A program made the translations under genes and the position numbers. DNA of 64,000 bases from Hanleya hanleyi. Lineage: Eukaryota; Mollusca; Polyplacophora; Lepidopleurida; Hanleyidae. This document shows, piece after piece, positions 1 to 11,850 of the stretch. The first letter of the stretch is position 1. Each line of letters opens with the position of its first letter. The notes beneath the pieces were generated by a model that did no database searches, was not told where the DNA came from, and saw nothing but the letters and a program-made list of their open reading frames with translations. The stretch is taken from the NCBI GenBank assembly GCA_036873755.1, contig JAVTVY010057124.1, positions 186,001 through 250,000 of the forward strand. The letters run 5' to 3'.

Positions 1-1952
1 ATGCAAATAACAGGTCCATACATCGACCGAGGGAAAACAGGTTACCCTTCCCCTAGACATATACATGACTTATAGTGATAATGATCCAAACGTGCGACTG
101 ACACCATTAATCATTGTGTATCGAGAAAGTGGACCAGCGGATCCCAGTTCCAAGCTGACCATAAATGTCGTGTGACATATTTGTATTATATAAAAATCGA
201 TGCTAATATAATAATCACATGGACGACTCGTGATCGACAGTCTTGGATTTATATAAATCCCATTCGGACAAAGGGTAGCATTATACACCGTCCCTAACGG
301 CGCATATTTTACCTAAAACAAACGTATGTTAATATAGCAATCATTGTCAACTTCTGTGTGAGAAAAAGATGACATTATTCCTCAATGTACCATTATTATG
401 TGGAGGGGCCTACAGTTTCCAAGTTAAGCTGATCGCCAACTTATGTCTTCAGCTGGTGCAGACAGAAAAGACTTAGCTGTTATGAAAATGTTTATGTCCT
501 TATTTTGTTCCTATTTTTGTATTATTTTTTTTATCAACCTAGTTTTCTCCGTTGTTTTTGATCGGTCTTTTCGCAGTCTGCTGCATGGAAATGACCACAG
601 TGGGGGAATTTTCCTCTCATCTCAGCATGAGAGTTTGGTTTATAATGGGTGAAATGCGAGTGTTTGTTTACTTTTCTGAGTTCACCTGTAGCCTTAAAAA
701 AGGAATTACTCGATTTACGAGAAAACTACATCGCAGAAAATCATCTCATAAAGTTAATAACAGCTGGCATTTTCAACGAGACACATTTTTTAACCTGATT
801 TCATAAGACGATCAACCTGCACAGTTCTAAAATGCAATAATGTTAGCCGTACGTATATAAAACTAACATTTTAATTATTTAATTAAATAATGAATATTCC
901 GGGGCTTTCAAACCACAATTTGTTGATATAAGTATACATATGCAGGTCACCTTTTTCGGAACCTACCGAAAACTATTCACTGTCCGCTTAGTTCCTGTCA
1001 CGACTGATCGACAAGGCTTTACAATTCAGCTTGCATCAGCTTCTTATTGGCCGTAGTAAGGTGATTATAATATTACAAGCTGATTGAAAGATACAATGGT
1101 ATACAATATTTCTGACCCCACATTTCTTAGCTTCTGTCTCATTCCGCTTAACCCTGATCCCTAATCCCTAGGATCGGGAGGTGTGGAGCTCTTAATCACT
1201 ATTAATTTAGGTATGCGTGGCGTTCAATAAACACCCCAAACAAAGCCTGAGTAAAATACATTATACCTTAGAAAATTTCGAACCTGACACCCAACAAGCT
1301 ATCTCGGAGAAGATCAACTTGGCGAAAGAAGAAGGGCAATCAGCCGTAAAGTGACAACATTTGATGTCATTGGTGCAATCGCACTAGATAGTGGTCGAAA
1401 TGTATAATGGCTGTACGTCATGCTCATATATTCTGGCACAAAGCATTGGTGATACATTCCGAACTAGCATGATACATGATAATAAAAATCGTTTCCTTTT
1501 TCCTCTACAGGAAAAAAACCGTCGTTGGCATTTACCTTTACATTTCCTATTCTTTTGGTTGTTCTCATTCAAAGCTGGTGAAACACTCATGCTGGCTACA
1601 TCCTCAAGATGCCAGTAATATTTACATTTTGCTGGTGATCCAAATGTTCAAATGTGTTCAAATGTGACATTTTGTTCCAGTATTTCCACACCTGGACAAG
1701 TATCCAGCATTGATCACCCCGTGTTTGTTCAGTTGGGCAAGTTAGGAATCCACGAGTTATTTCTTTCAAAAACGATCAGCACACAGATGTGATACAGTAT
1801 CTGAATTACTTGCAGATTCGGTCAACCATGTCAATCAATTTTGGTGAATAATTTAGAACTTGCACAGTTGGGAAACAGATTGGGTTTAGATTAGAAGATT
1901 AGTTTGCCATTTAGAAAATGATCGTATACCAGTATAACCGTCACTCTGAGAT
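1..1952. other. Unexplained stretch, no gene seen
   Basis: Only short frames on both strands, without motifs or matching repeats elsewhere in the window. The frame at 443-652 is hydrophobic in one segment but has no other support. Confidence 0.4.
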
Positions 1953-2072
1953 AACACTATCTTAGTATAGCACAGATTCTATAGCTGAAATAGGTCGAGT
2001 CCAGTGTGGGATTCGAATGAAACTTGACCAGTTTTTCAGCGCTAGAATCTGTGCCATACTAGGACAGTGTAA
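1953..2072. repeat. Short inverted repeat (hairpin)
   Basis: Two arms of about 38 bases, each containing a version of the string AGTATRGCACAGATTCTA, face each other across a loop of about 45 bases. The arms differ at several positions, so this is an old structure. It may be a small MITE or a hairpin-forming repeat. No flanking target duplication was made out. Confidence 0.5.
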
Positions 2073-2911
2073 TCCCAATCTATCGAAAATACTGTCAGGT
2101 TGTTATTATCAAATGTACTCGGAACTCCATTTTATGCCGAACGGTAACCCCAACCAATCATTTCTATCCTGACATGACAACGACAAACGGACACTGGGTG
2201 ATATTCGACAGCTTTTCTCGATGTTATTTGTAGCAACCTTGGATTAGGACCGCTGTTATCCTCCCGTTTAGGTTGAAACTAAGCACACTGAGTTTCTTTC
2301 CTCAAGTTCGACATAAAAATCCAAGAAAGGTATTCTGATGACGTCATAATCTAGGGGGCATTCTAAACCGATTTTATGAGTTTCCAATTGATGCCATTTT
2401 GGAACATATTCAGAAATTAATTAATTAGAAAAAGTTAGAAAACAATTAACTGTCGTTGAATACATTGTTTTGAAAATGACGAAAACGTGTTGTCATGTAC
2501 ATCCCGATCGGCGCCTACACTGAGAGAAATAAGGTAGACACAATGACCATTTATGGGTGGTCCAGCGCCAGGACCACCGAAATGGGTACCCCTGACCAAC
2601 ATTGCAATCCTAATTTACTACATCGTTTGTAAATATGACCCCATTGTCTGGTAAATCGGGCTGACCACACACTCGTAGTCCGCCTGACTACCCTAGATAG
2701 TCAACTTGTTCAATCTGTGAGTCCAACGCGAAATTACTGACATGACAACGTGAGTGATGAAGGATATCGGCTGACATGCGCATGTTATTGCGCGCCTTTG
2801 TATCGTCTGCTGCGTCACCAATTTCATTTGCAGAAAGCAGAGTTGGCAAATGTTATACGGGGCAAGGGAAATATGAGCTTGCAAACCAGAAGCTAGTCTA
2901 GTTAATTATTT

Positions 2912-3253
2912 AAAAAAACTGTAGGATGTATTCATCTGAGTAGCCAGAAACGTTTCGATCAAGCCATGACCACGAGATGTAGAATCGGCCATATACACAA
3001 CTAACTAACATTTACTAAAGAAGGGAACCAGCTGGGAGGTGTATGCCATGCCACGAAACCGAGTGAAACATATTCTGATCGACAGTATAGATTTTAAGGG
3101 ATTTATTTTTTATCAAGCAGCTAATTTGGAAGATCTTTTTAGTCCGGTAAAAGAAGACTGTGTTTTAAGTTATTTGAGAGAAATCGTTTTTTTTTTGCAT
3201 AAGTTGTAACGTATGTACATGCTTTTGGTGTGTTGTGTTGATTATTTCTGGAT
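2912..3253 (+). mobile_element. I-like LINE 3' fragment (part 1)
   Basis: This stretch aligns by eye with the 3' coding end and UTR of the LINE seen again at 37.5-38.9, 40.6-42.9 and 43.7-44.2 kb. It starts at the 'AAAACTGTAGG..TCATCTGA' segment, runs through the position of the RCRIGHTRLTH motif (here broken by frameshifts), and continues into the UTR ending '...TTTGAGAGAAATCG'. The family is a non-LTR retrotransposon with an RNase H domain and a C-terminal Cys/His knuckle. The copy is 5' truncated, and its UTR is cut at 3254 by another retroelement fragment. Confidence 0.7.
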
Positions 3254-3400
3254 TACAAACGTCTGGTCCGTCATTCAGAATTCAGCCGTCGTCCATTAGA
3301 GAATATTCGCGTCCATAATCCGAAGACCTATACCATATTCCATATAACAGTATTAGCACCAAATTCAAAAAGACAATCATAGTATACATAAACATAGGCT
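3254..3400 (-). mobile_element. Penelope-like element 3' fragment
   Basis: About 147 bases nearly identical to 41031-41180, which is the 3' end of the YIDD reverse-transcriptase element at 41031-42131. Read on the minus strand it holds the same frame, with LMDDGWIMNDG-like residues, that lies downstream of the reverse transcriptase there. It sits inside the LINE UTR, so it inserted after the LINE. Confidence 0.65.
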
Positions 3401-3503
3401 GGGTTGTTGACTTGTTTTTGTGGAAATAGAACTTTATTTGATTGTCGCTATAAGGCTGAAATATTGCGGAACGCGACGTTAAACCGTAATTCTCTCTCTC
3501 CTA
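3401..3503 (+). mobile_element. I-like LINE 3' tail (part 2)
   Basis: The tail resumes with TTTGATTGTCGCTATAAGGC, GAAATATTGCGGAACGCGAC and GTTAAACC, then a short TCTCTC tract. The same tail closes the copies at 7.2, 37.5, 40.6 and 44.2 kb. A microsatellite tail instead of poly(A) is known for several LINE clades. Confidence 0.7.
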
Positions 3504-4849
3504 CCTCAACGCGGTCATTTTGGCCATCTTATTTTTCTCAGTGTACGATGCCCTGCTCTGGTGTCATGCATATTGAAAATTATCCAGATATGATCAGCTA
3601 TAACGTGACGAAGATTCTGCTATAATTTTGGTGCGTTCAGTAACATCAAAGATGAGATAAGTATAATAGAGAAGAAGCATAATCGAACACAATAATTAAC
3701 TTAAAATATATCGTTGTTGGATTTTCATTGGCATGGTTAAAGCGAATACACTAATAGAGCATTCTTTCTTTATTTGTTACGCTCCATTTGAATAATATCC
3801 ACTTATGTTTAGCGTGACATGTCATTAGTATCACCGTCCACTCTATTACATTGATATACTAGTAATTGCTGGTAATGGCAAATAATATAATGACCGATTC
3901 GGTGCAGCTGTACAGAGATTCAATTAGTCATTCTAGTGGCATCCTGTTGACGCAGGCAGTAACACGAGAACTGGAAGTACGAGACTGAAACATTTGCAGA
4001 TAAATTTCAAACAGACGATTTTCAATCTTGTGTGCAGATTGCCTTTGGATGGACTCGCCCACGATGTCAAATCAGACTTCCACCTTAGCAACGCTACATT
4101 AAAGAATGACCACATTGTAAATATGGGTTTTACTATAACCATCATTTCCTTCACTGGAGATTGTTTTCGATAAACACCTATGGAATCAGACCGTAATAGT
4201 GACGGCTTTTCCCCATTTGTTAACAATTACTGTCAGCGCAGTTCTGCATGTCAATTATATATGATCACTTCTCATCTTTCACATAGCATCCCTAACTGAC
4301 ATGACGTTAAAGACAGGTAGTTCATCAAACATTCCAAAACCAGACAAGCACGAATAACAGACATACCACCGACATTATTCCCATGGACGGACAGCTTCAT
4401 CCCCTTGCCCTCTGAGATATATTATGCATACCGAGGCACCGATGGTCCAAGGAATGAGTTACATGTACTACAAATAAGATATACCATCTTCCAAATTCTT
4501 CAGCCTTCTTCTGCCAACTTATGCCGCATTCCACGTCTCATTTCGTCACAACCATTTCGTTTTAGTCCAGTGTCTGCACCGGAGGTGTTGCATTATAATT
4601 AGTCGAGCACTTTAGGAAACAGGATGGGCATAACAGAGATGAAATTCTGTAGTTACTGTGGAAATTGTTAAAGCTTGCCCTGTCAAAATGAATGACGCTC
4701 ATATTATCTTGTACGCTGGATACATATCCAATGACTAGATGCTATACACGTGTCCACCTCGCGAATGGCTCATGTTGTTAAAACTATTGTTATGCAGTTG
4801 ACATTTTTTTCGTGTCAGCTGTATGGATTCGCTGAAGTAACGAAGTGTG

Positions 4850-5130
4850 ACGTATTAATATTGATGTCACTGTCAAAGGTCACTTGGATACCATAATTGG
4901 GAAGTCATTAAACATCTTAATTTTTTGCGTCAGTTGACGCCCAAATCATGAAACCATTGCAACTTGATGTCAGTACATGCATTTGGTGAGACGATGTGTC
5001 ACGTTCCCAAAATTGAGGTCAAAGGTCATGGCCATTTTAATACCTAAATTAGGAAATCATTAAAATCACAATTTCTTCGGGTTGGGGGATAGCAGAGGAG
5101 ACGATGTGTTCTGCGGGCGTACATATATAA
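4850..5130 (+). repeat. Diverged GGTCAAAGGTCA-type repeat
   Basis: Two or three degenerate units each carry 'CAAAGGTCA', 'GAAATCATTAAAA' and 'GACGATGTGT' motifs. They resemble the better preserved satellite at 23358-24040. Copies are old and have lost regular spacing. Confidence 0.4.
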
Positions 5131-5703
5131 ACTGAAGTCAATTTTGGAGTCTTGTTGATTTTGGGTTCAGTGTGACTCAGCTGATCCTCTTATGTTGGGT
5201 GGTATACTGAAAATGAAAAAAAGAAATCATATACAATAATGAACTTTAGGATGATGTACAGGTATACATGTAACTTATTTGGATGACACAGTACGACTTA
5301 CCAGTATTGAAGTCTGGCGAAAACCGCGCCAATGCTAGATGATAGTGCTGAAAATCATAGCCCGGTAACTGTCAGGTCGCTGTTCTGTGCTGATCAATTA
5401 GTGTCGAGAGTGACATTGACCGATTGTAGACAAATTTACGGGTAGGGCATAAGCACGCCGTGAGTTGGCACTGATTCAAAAATAGCGAAAGATAAAATTG
5501 CAGATATTGCTCTTATACGTTTCATTTTGTAGCTTTCTGGACATTTAAAAAATATGGTGTGGATACTGCCAGCCCCCCCCCCCCAACAGTGTCTACGCTT
5601 GTGATAGTCGGAAATTATGATGGTGTTAGTACCTTTAGACGATACAATATCCGTGTATGCATGCGTAATGTGCCTGTAAGCGAGAACAACTCGTCAGATG
5701 ATT

Positions 5704-6477
5704 ATCTTCAGCCGCTATTGATATAATGTATGCCCGACAACGATTTCATTGCCATACTTAATGGTATATGACGATGGTGTCACAACCAGAGTTGAAAACA
5801 CCAGGAAAGTGTTATGAGTATAAAGCTATGAAGATTGGACTTTCGTCCAGGTATGAACTAATAATATGAACAATTAGAACCGGTTATGTGGATATATAAT
5901 TGGAAACATATACGCGATGTTGTTGACATCACAACAGTCTCGATAATCGGCTCATACGCCTTTTCAAAACACAGATATTTCGAATATCGAGCATTTATAT
6001 GCTGGTCAAATTTACCATTGGTTACAAACACAAATAGGACAAGATCAAACAAATGTACTACCATATGTCAGATTAATAACATTGGGGTTTAAAGTGATAT
6101 ACATTAAATTCTCTCTTTGAATCGACTTGCAACAAGGGATTAAAGATACTCAACCGTGTAACACGGTCCTTCAGCGAATGACCTATATTCTACAATTGTA
6201 ACACATTCACAGCAAGCTATTAGATAGTATTGGATAATTATACGAACAAAGTGTAAAGACGTGGTTGCTAGATCTTATGCTCAGTGTTTGTTGAGTTCCG
6301 GTAGCATCCGTTAATAGACCCCCACCCTCACACCCGCACCGATCAATACGTATCATACCCAAATAATACCACTGGTGCCTTCTTTGTGCGTGCATTATAT
6401 GCAATACATTACCTCGCTTGAATATGACATGCAAACATCTGATTTAATTCTGTTGCATTATTTCACAAGTGACGTAA
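5704..6477. repeat. Duplicated module, part A, copy 1
   Basis: Direct copy of 31688-32490 with only scattered substitutions and a small indel near 6070-6075, where copy 2 has about 25 more bases. Both begin with ATCTTCAGCCGCTATTGATA. It ends at the TAA target of the Harbinger-like insertion, and the module continues at 9096. I see no convincing gene in it; a 68-residue frame shared by both copies on the minus strand (5858-6064) contains F, V and Y-rich segments but nothing I recognise. Confidence 0.9.
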
Positions 6478-7114
6478 GGCACCGTTTCCAATTATCGTTC
6501 GCGAATGAATCGTCTATTTCGTCAAATTTTGTCGAAGTCGCGATTTTTCAAGGCGCGAGGGAATGGGTTTTTTTCTTCAAAATAAACGATTCATTCGCGA
6601 TCGCTGTTCGAATGGGTTTTTTTTCTGCTGGCAATCGTTTTTCAATCGAAAAAATTTCCTCGAATAAAAAGCGATATCACGATTGAATGGTTTTTTAATC
6701 GAGAAAATATAAGCGATTGAGGATTATAGCCGAAAATAGTACAGCAAGGTTCAGCCTGACTGACCCGCATAGACGTTCGACTTTATATATCATAAACACT
6801 TCAGTTAGACTATCATTTTTTCTTCTTCTTTTTCCATTTCTTTTTTCTGCTTTGCCTTGTGTTAAACTATAGCGTGTTTCAGTTCAGTTGACGGTTATAT
6901 AGATACGATGGGGATATTGAAAGAAATTGGCCCGGATATGGTCAGATTGAGTCATTTGTACTTGCAATTTCGTCTATTATTTTGAGTATTTCTATGTTTT
7001 AAAGCTGGTATTATTTCAGATTTCTTATGTAGTATTTTTCGTGAACGTTTTTGGCATCTGTGCGTGCTGAAATTTTGAGTTCGTAATGTTTGTACCTGTT
7101 TTAACGCATTAGTT

Positions 7115-7199
7115 TACCGAGTTTTTGAATTGAATACTCAGAATTTTGTTTGATCGTCGATATATATCTGAAATATTGCCGAATGCGACGTTAAACCTT

Positions 7200-7243
<44 letters not shown>
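7115..7243 (+). mobile_element. I-like LINE 3' tail with (TC)n
   Basis: It begins near 'ACGCATTAGTTTACCGAG', matching the minus-strand LINE end at 40690-40750, and closes with GAAATATTGCCGAATGCGAC, GTTAAACCTTAATTC and about 40 bases of TC repeat. Only the tail is preserved. It lies inside the Harbinger-like element. Confidence 0.7.
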
Positions 7244-7247
<4 letters not shown>

Positions 7248-7524
7248 AGTTGATTCGTCAGATTTTCGCTGTTCGTGTGGTTTTTTGCCCAAAGATCACC
7301 ATTTTCCTTGTGTACATAGATGGCGCTGTATTGAATATAACATAGTCATATGGGGCTTTTGAGTCTTCGAAAGCACTTAATTATTAATATATAGCGCGGG
7401 CTATTTGTAAACTTTTCACAACTGTCATTATTTTTTTGCTTGTTTGTGTGAATTAATCTTTTCTGGAGCTCCCTGGGTGGGAGTTTTGTTGTGCGACTCC
7501 CTAAGTGGGAGTCCATAAGTGCAA

Positions 7525-7700
7525 AACCCCACAGTTGCCTGGCTTGTGGGATATTTGATGGTAGATGAATACGTATATTTTCAATAAATTATGAAAATTA
7601 ATAAATACAAAGGGAAAATATATAAGGGAAAAGCGGTTTGCTTGGCAAGATGATCAAGGTCTCGCCTTTGGCTAAAAAGGAAACCTTGACGATTCGGAGA
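7525..7700 (+). repeat. Dispersed repeat shared with 47.5-48.0 kb
   Basis: The segment TTGCCTGGCTTGTGGGATAT..GGTAGATGAATA matches 47610-47670 on the opposite strand. Translated, both give a W-L-V-G-x-L-M-V-D-E peptide, so the similarity persists at protein level. A second block, GGCAAGATGATCAAGGTCTC-GCCTTTGGCT (7645-7675), matches 47930-47965. The frame here stops soon after the conserved peptide, so this copy is a remnant. Confidence 0.5.
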
Positions 7701-9141
7701 TGTGTTTCAAAAGGCCTGTATAATTCAGGTCACGTGACTTGGTTGCTGAGGCATCAAACAATGCCCCTCACCGTGTATGATACTATATGAGAAATGACTG
7801 CATTAATATACAATATGAATATAAAACGTCTTTCTCTGTCCGACAGGTTTTCAAATCACTCGGACGAGAATTTTTTCTCTCTTGCCAGCTTGGTTGATCC
7901 AGTATGAGATGAAATTATATAATATTCAGGTGGTTTCTGGCTTGAGCTTCCCTTTGGAATCAATCATAGTTCATTTATCAAAATGTAAAATTAAAATAAA
8001 AAAGTATTGTACATATGCGAATCCAACCGTTATATGCGATTCAATCACCATTGTGATATGTATTTAATATAAATATGAAATCACTGCCGCGAATATTCTT
8101 ATAATCTTGATGGTGATTAACTTGATGGTGATTTTGTGAACTTATTCACATCTCAATAGTTTAAAAACGGTACCAAAACATGAATGGATACCCTTTCCTA
8201 ATATATGTTTTACCATAACAAAATATACATATTTAATTACACTATTTTTCACCTTGATTAACCTAGAAATTCTCGGCTGGAGGGCTAAGCTGTTCTGAGT
8301 TATCGCCATGCGCCCATTCACCTCTATAAAGTCTGTGCCATAATCATTCTGATAATGCAATCAACGGCGAACTCAAATCCACTTATGACCTATACCCGGT
8401 ATTTACAAAAACAAGATTTGCGACTATCATCCTGTATTGTTTATACCAAGTTGCATGAATATATGAGGAAATTATCGGACGTATGAAGGGAATGACTGAA
8501 CATTAACACATTGTGGGCTCACACGATTATTAAATAAACATGCAATTTTGTCATTTACGCTTCGCCAGAGTAAATCTGACCGCGGACGTCACAGGAAACA
8601 TAGTACAGGTATGTGTATAGATATTTCCAGCATACGCCCTACTTCGGCTTGTAGGAGACTATAGATCGTGAATCATATATATTATTCGGTTATCTTACGC
8701 ATTTATACAGTATAGTATAGTATAGTAATATAGGTTTTTCCATCGACAATTCCGCAATCAACATTACATGTAGTTCCCAGTTCGCGGATAGAGCGGCGTA
8801 CGACGGCAACACGGCCTATGTGTCAAATATCACTCCGCCTCACGATTCTCTCGCACCTTGAAAAAAACGATTCTCTCGCGATTGAAGATTCGCGATCAAG
8901 AACGGATCGCGCATGGGTAAACGATTCAAAAACGATATCGCAAGAGAATGTTTTTTTCCAGCAAAGGTTCAATCGTTTTTTCTCATTTTTTTCTCGATAT
9001 CCTCGCGACTGATTCGCGAATCATCGTTTTTCAATCGAGAAAATTGAAGAAAAATCGCGACTGAAGAAAAAACGAATAATGGAAACGATCCCTAAGTGGA
9101 TTGCGTAATATCGTTAACAATGTTCCTTTCTGTAGCGTTTA

Positions 9142-9145
9142 TATA
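9142..9145. repeat. Target-site duplication TATA, left
   Basis: TATA directly precedes the left inverted repeat and is repeated after the right one (27386-27389). The uninterrupted paralogue at 32539-32542 has one TATA in the same context. Confidence 0.75.
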
Positions 9146-9420
9146 CAGTACCGACCAGATTAAAGGTTCTACCTAACGCATTAGGGATTAAGTCTGAGCA
9201 CGTTACGATTCACAGCATGCCCGTTAGTAACCTGCTAACGCGGCCTTAGAATGCGTTAGGAGAGCGTTACAAGCAGGTTAGCTGTGAACAAAGAGTGCGT
9301 TCGGTCGCCAATTTAACTGTCTCGTAGGCTCTTCGAGCGCGTTACATTGAACAGTAGCTGCGTTAGAAATTTTTAACGACCTGTCACCTTCTCGACAACG
9401 CCTATAGTCATGCAATATAT
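9146..9420. repeat. Left end and subterminal GCGTTAG array of giant element
   Basis: The 24-base inverted repeat (9146-9169) is followed by many copies of GCGTTAG, CTAACGC and GCGTTAC in both orientations, for example near 9175, 9234, 9260 and 9360. The same motif set fills the right end (27080-27385). The density is far above the AT-rich surroundings, and the motif is absent from the flanks. Confidence 0.75.
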
Positions 9421-10334
9421 ACGGTATATATGTACTTGAAAATGAACCTAACCTTAAAAACTATTCAGTTAATTTGTTTGTTTTTTTAGTTCACCGAATG
9501 ACGGTCAACGTTCATTTTGACCGTCGGATGTTGAGGTGATCAACTTACCCTTCCGGTTAGATTTTGCTTGGTGAATTTATTATCCATTTGTACATAAGAT
9601 CATATTGAGCCCAACTAGTGTTCACATTGAAATACCTATGGCCATGTCATTATGTAGGAGTTAAGGCAATTAAAAGTACTTGTTTGAGGCGAAATTGTTG
9701 TGACGTATTTTTTAGTTAGAAATGGTGATCACCATATGACATATTTTCAAGAAATGTAATAAATAATTCAAGAATATATCTTGATGCGTGATTTATTTTC
9801 TGAAAATAATTGGACGAGAATGGATAAGGGCGCTTATTACTGTATATTTGGTAGCGATATACGGCATATTTGTATGGTTTGTATGTTCTCATACTTAACC
9901 TCCTACCTACTTGCTCTTACCAATGTACTACGCTCTACGTTTCTTGTGGGTTCAGTTATAATATTATGTTGTAACTGATAAGTTTACTCATAATGGGCAC
10001 TCTCAATAATACGCTATAGAACGCTATAAAGGGACACAGGACAGGAGCCCTTAAGGACAAGAGTTCAGTAGGCTTGGCGCCCGTGTGGACAAGATCCCAA
10101 TGGGCTTATTCGAGAAGTGGACACCAGCCCACAACCATTTTCGCTGGGGAATGTCGGAGAAATACATGAAAAAGAGAACTTTAACAAATGTGGCACGAAA
10201 CAATTATTTTAAAAAAGAAAGATTTTTTTTTGTGGGTAATTATTAAATTTCATGAAAAAAAAATGTTTTGATTCGAAACAGTAATATTCAGAGAAATAAA
10301 CAGGAAAAAAATAGTATTTTTTGTTTTTGCCAAT

Positions 10335-10475
10335 TACTGCGCTCGACACAAGCTGCAGGCATGATGCGCTCTAGTTTCCTTTCTCTCAGAGTGTCGTTAA
10401 TAATTATTACTGGAATACTTATTCAAGTAATGGCGGCTCGTTTGGAATATGTTTTCCTTCTCTCGAGTGGACACT
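10335..10475 (+). repeat. Direct repeat, unit 1 (paired with 11715-11850)
   Basis: The block from GCTCGACACAAGCTGCAGGC through TTCCTTTCTCTCAGAGTGTC to GGAATATGTTT recurs at 11715-11850 at high identity. The spacer holds the SINE and low-complexity sequence. The pair is probably an internal duplication within the giant element. Confidence 0.65.
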
Positions 10476-10794
10476 ACATGTTTGGTGATCATGTCGGCGG
10501 GCATGTGATTTGTTGTTGTAGCATTGATTTATACCACTGATCATTTCACACCGACGCCGCATTCTGGAGGGACTGCTGGCGGGTTCTCTCTTTCATGTAT
10601 TCCCTAAAATATGTTAGAGTAATTCTGGGTAAACGCCATTATGCTTATAGATAAGACCTGGCGCTATGTCCATTACTTTGCTGATATTTCCTTCTAAAGA
10701 TCATGGTGTTCAGCAGAGCAAACATATCTAATCAACTTGATCTTGAATGACTGAGCTGTAGCTCTAACTGTAGGCCTACTTCCATTTTTAATTT

Positions 10795-11095
10795 TCTGGT
10801 GTCGGTGTATATAAACTTTTTTGCACCTACTTGTAACAGAGCAGATCTAATGCTGCTATTTTATAGTGCTGTCCTACTGGAATATCATGCCGTAGGCAGA
10901 CATGACACCCCGCTCAGTCACATCATACTGACACCGAACGAACCAGTCCTTGTTCTATCCTCTTCATGCTGAGCTTAAGCGAGACAGCAGCAAGTTCCAT
11001 TTTTCAAGTCTTCGGTATGACCCGGCCTGGGATTGATCCCAGTACTTTACCGCTTACTAGACCGACGCTCTAACCATTAGGCCATCGCAGTGCCG
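10795..11095 (-). mobile_element. tRNA-derived SINE
   Basis: Reading down the minus strand from 11095, the head GATGGCCTAATGGTTAGAGC resembles an RNA polymerase III A box, and GGGATCAATCCCAGGCCGGG about 45 bases later resembles a B box. A body without coding potential follows ('TGCTGCTGTCTCGCTTAAGC', 'GGTGTCATGTCTGCCTACGG'). The order of tRNA-like head and unrelated body is the SINE design. No clear target duplication or long tail is visible at 10795, so the 3' end is approximate. It lacks a foldable anticodon arm and is not a tRNA gene. Confidence 0.75.
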
Positions 11096-11714
11096 TCTAT
11101 GTAGTGACAAGCTTTGGCTCACATGCATATATTTCTTCTGATAAAGTCGAATTTTTATCATATCGTGCACATGTCATTTGTTTCCCATAATTCACGTTAA
11201 TTATAAATCTTGATATATCGTTATACACAAAATAGAGGATATGTTGGGATCCAGCTTGCATAAATCGCAATGACGTCACCAGTCGCTATGTGTTACAATC
11301 ATTGGGCCGTTATGGTTAACCGCGCCCGGGATGTTTCAGACAATACAGTTTGATCTGCTAATGTAAATGTACTAGAAATTCTCCCGGGGCTTCGTCCATT
11401 TGGTTGATTAAAGATAGTCACGCCCCACAGAGCACAAGGCAATGTGAAGTAAAAATTACGTCACAAGCAGCAACCCCTCCCCCCCCCCACTCCTTGTACA
11501 CGGGTAAATGTGAAAAACGCCATAAATATGGAACGAGATGCACTGACCGCTGATTTATGGTATACCTTTTATCAAAACTTACTCAATTATTGGATTATTT
11601 GTCAGAAAATGATGGAATTTTCCCATATAATACTCTTTAAAACCCGTGCCAGATGACGAGCTCGTTATCCCACAAATGGGATGAGCGCACAGAAAGAAGG
11701 CTGGCCAATCACGA

Positions 11715-11850
11715 CGCTCGACACAAGCTGCAGGCATGTTGCGCTCTAATCTCGTTTCTCTCAGAGTGTCGTTAATAATTTTTACTGGAATACATATTCG
11801 AGTAATGGCGGTTCGTTTGGAATATGTTTCTCGAGTGAGAATTTAGTGAG
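11715..11850 (+). repeat. Direct repeat, unit 2
   Basis: Second copy of the 10335-10475 block. It carries small differences (CATGTTGCGC for CATGATGCGC, and a shorter tail before CTCGAGTG). Confidence 0.65.

Larger units (their letters stand above)
6478..9092. mobile_element. Non-autonomous PIF/Harbinger-like DNA transposon (2.6 kb)
   Basis: The ends read GGCACCGTTTCCA and, reverse-complemented, GGGATCGTTTCCA, and are flanked by TAA (6475-6477 and 9093-9095). The paralogous site at 32488-32490 has a single TAA and no insert, which fixes both ends. A 3-bp TWA target duplication with G-rich ends fits PIF/Harbinger; that assignment is inference. The first 250 and last 280 bases are dense in CGATTCATTCGCGA-like motifs in both orientations, probably transposase-binding sites. 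No transposase or Myb/SANT-like frame was found, so it must be mobilised in trans or be dead. A LINE tail (7115-7243) and another repeat (7440-7700) sit inside it. Confidence 0.8.

Noticed and set aside
6375..6686. 103-codon plus-strand frame
   Set aside because: It crosses from the duplicated module into the Harbinger-like element at 6478, so it was created by the insertion.
9170..9400. Telomere-like repeats (GTTAGG, CTAACC)
   Set aside because: Motifs occur in both orientations with irregular spacing inside a transposon end; there is no tandem TTAGGG run.
11010..11095. Possible tRNA gene on the minus strand
   Set aside because: A- and B-box-like motifs are present but a full cloverleaf with anticodon arm is not, and a SINE body follows directly.
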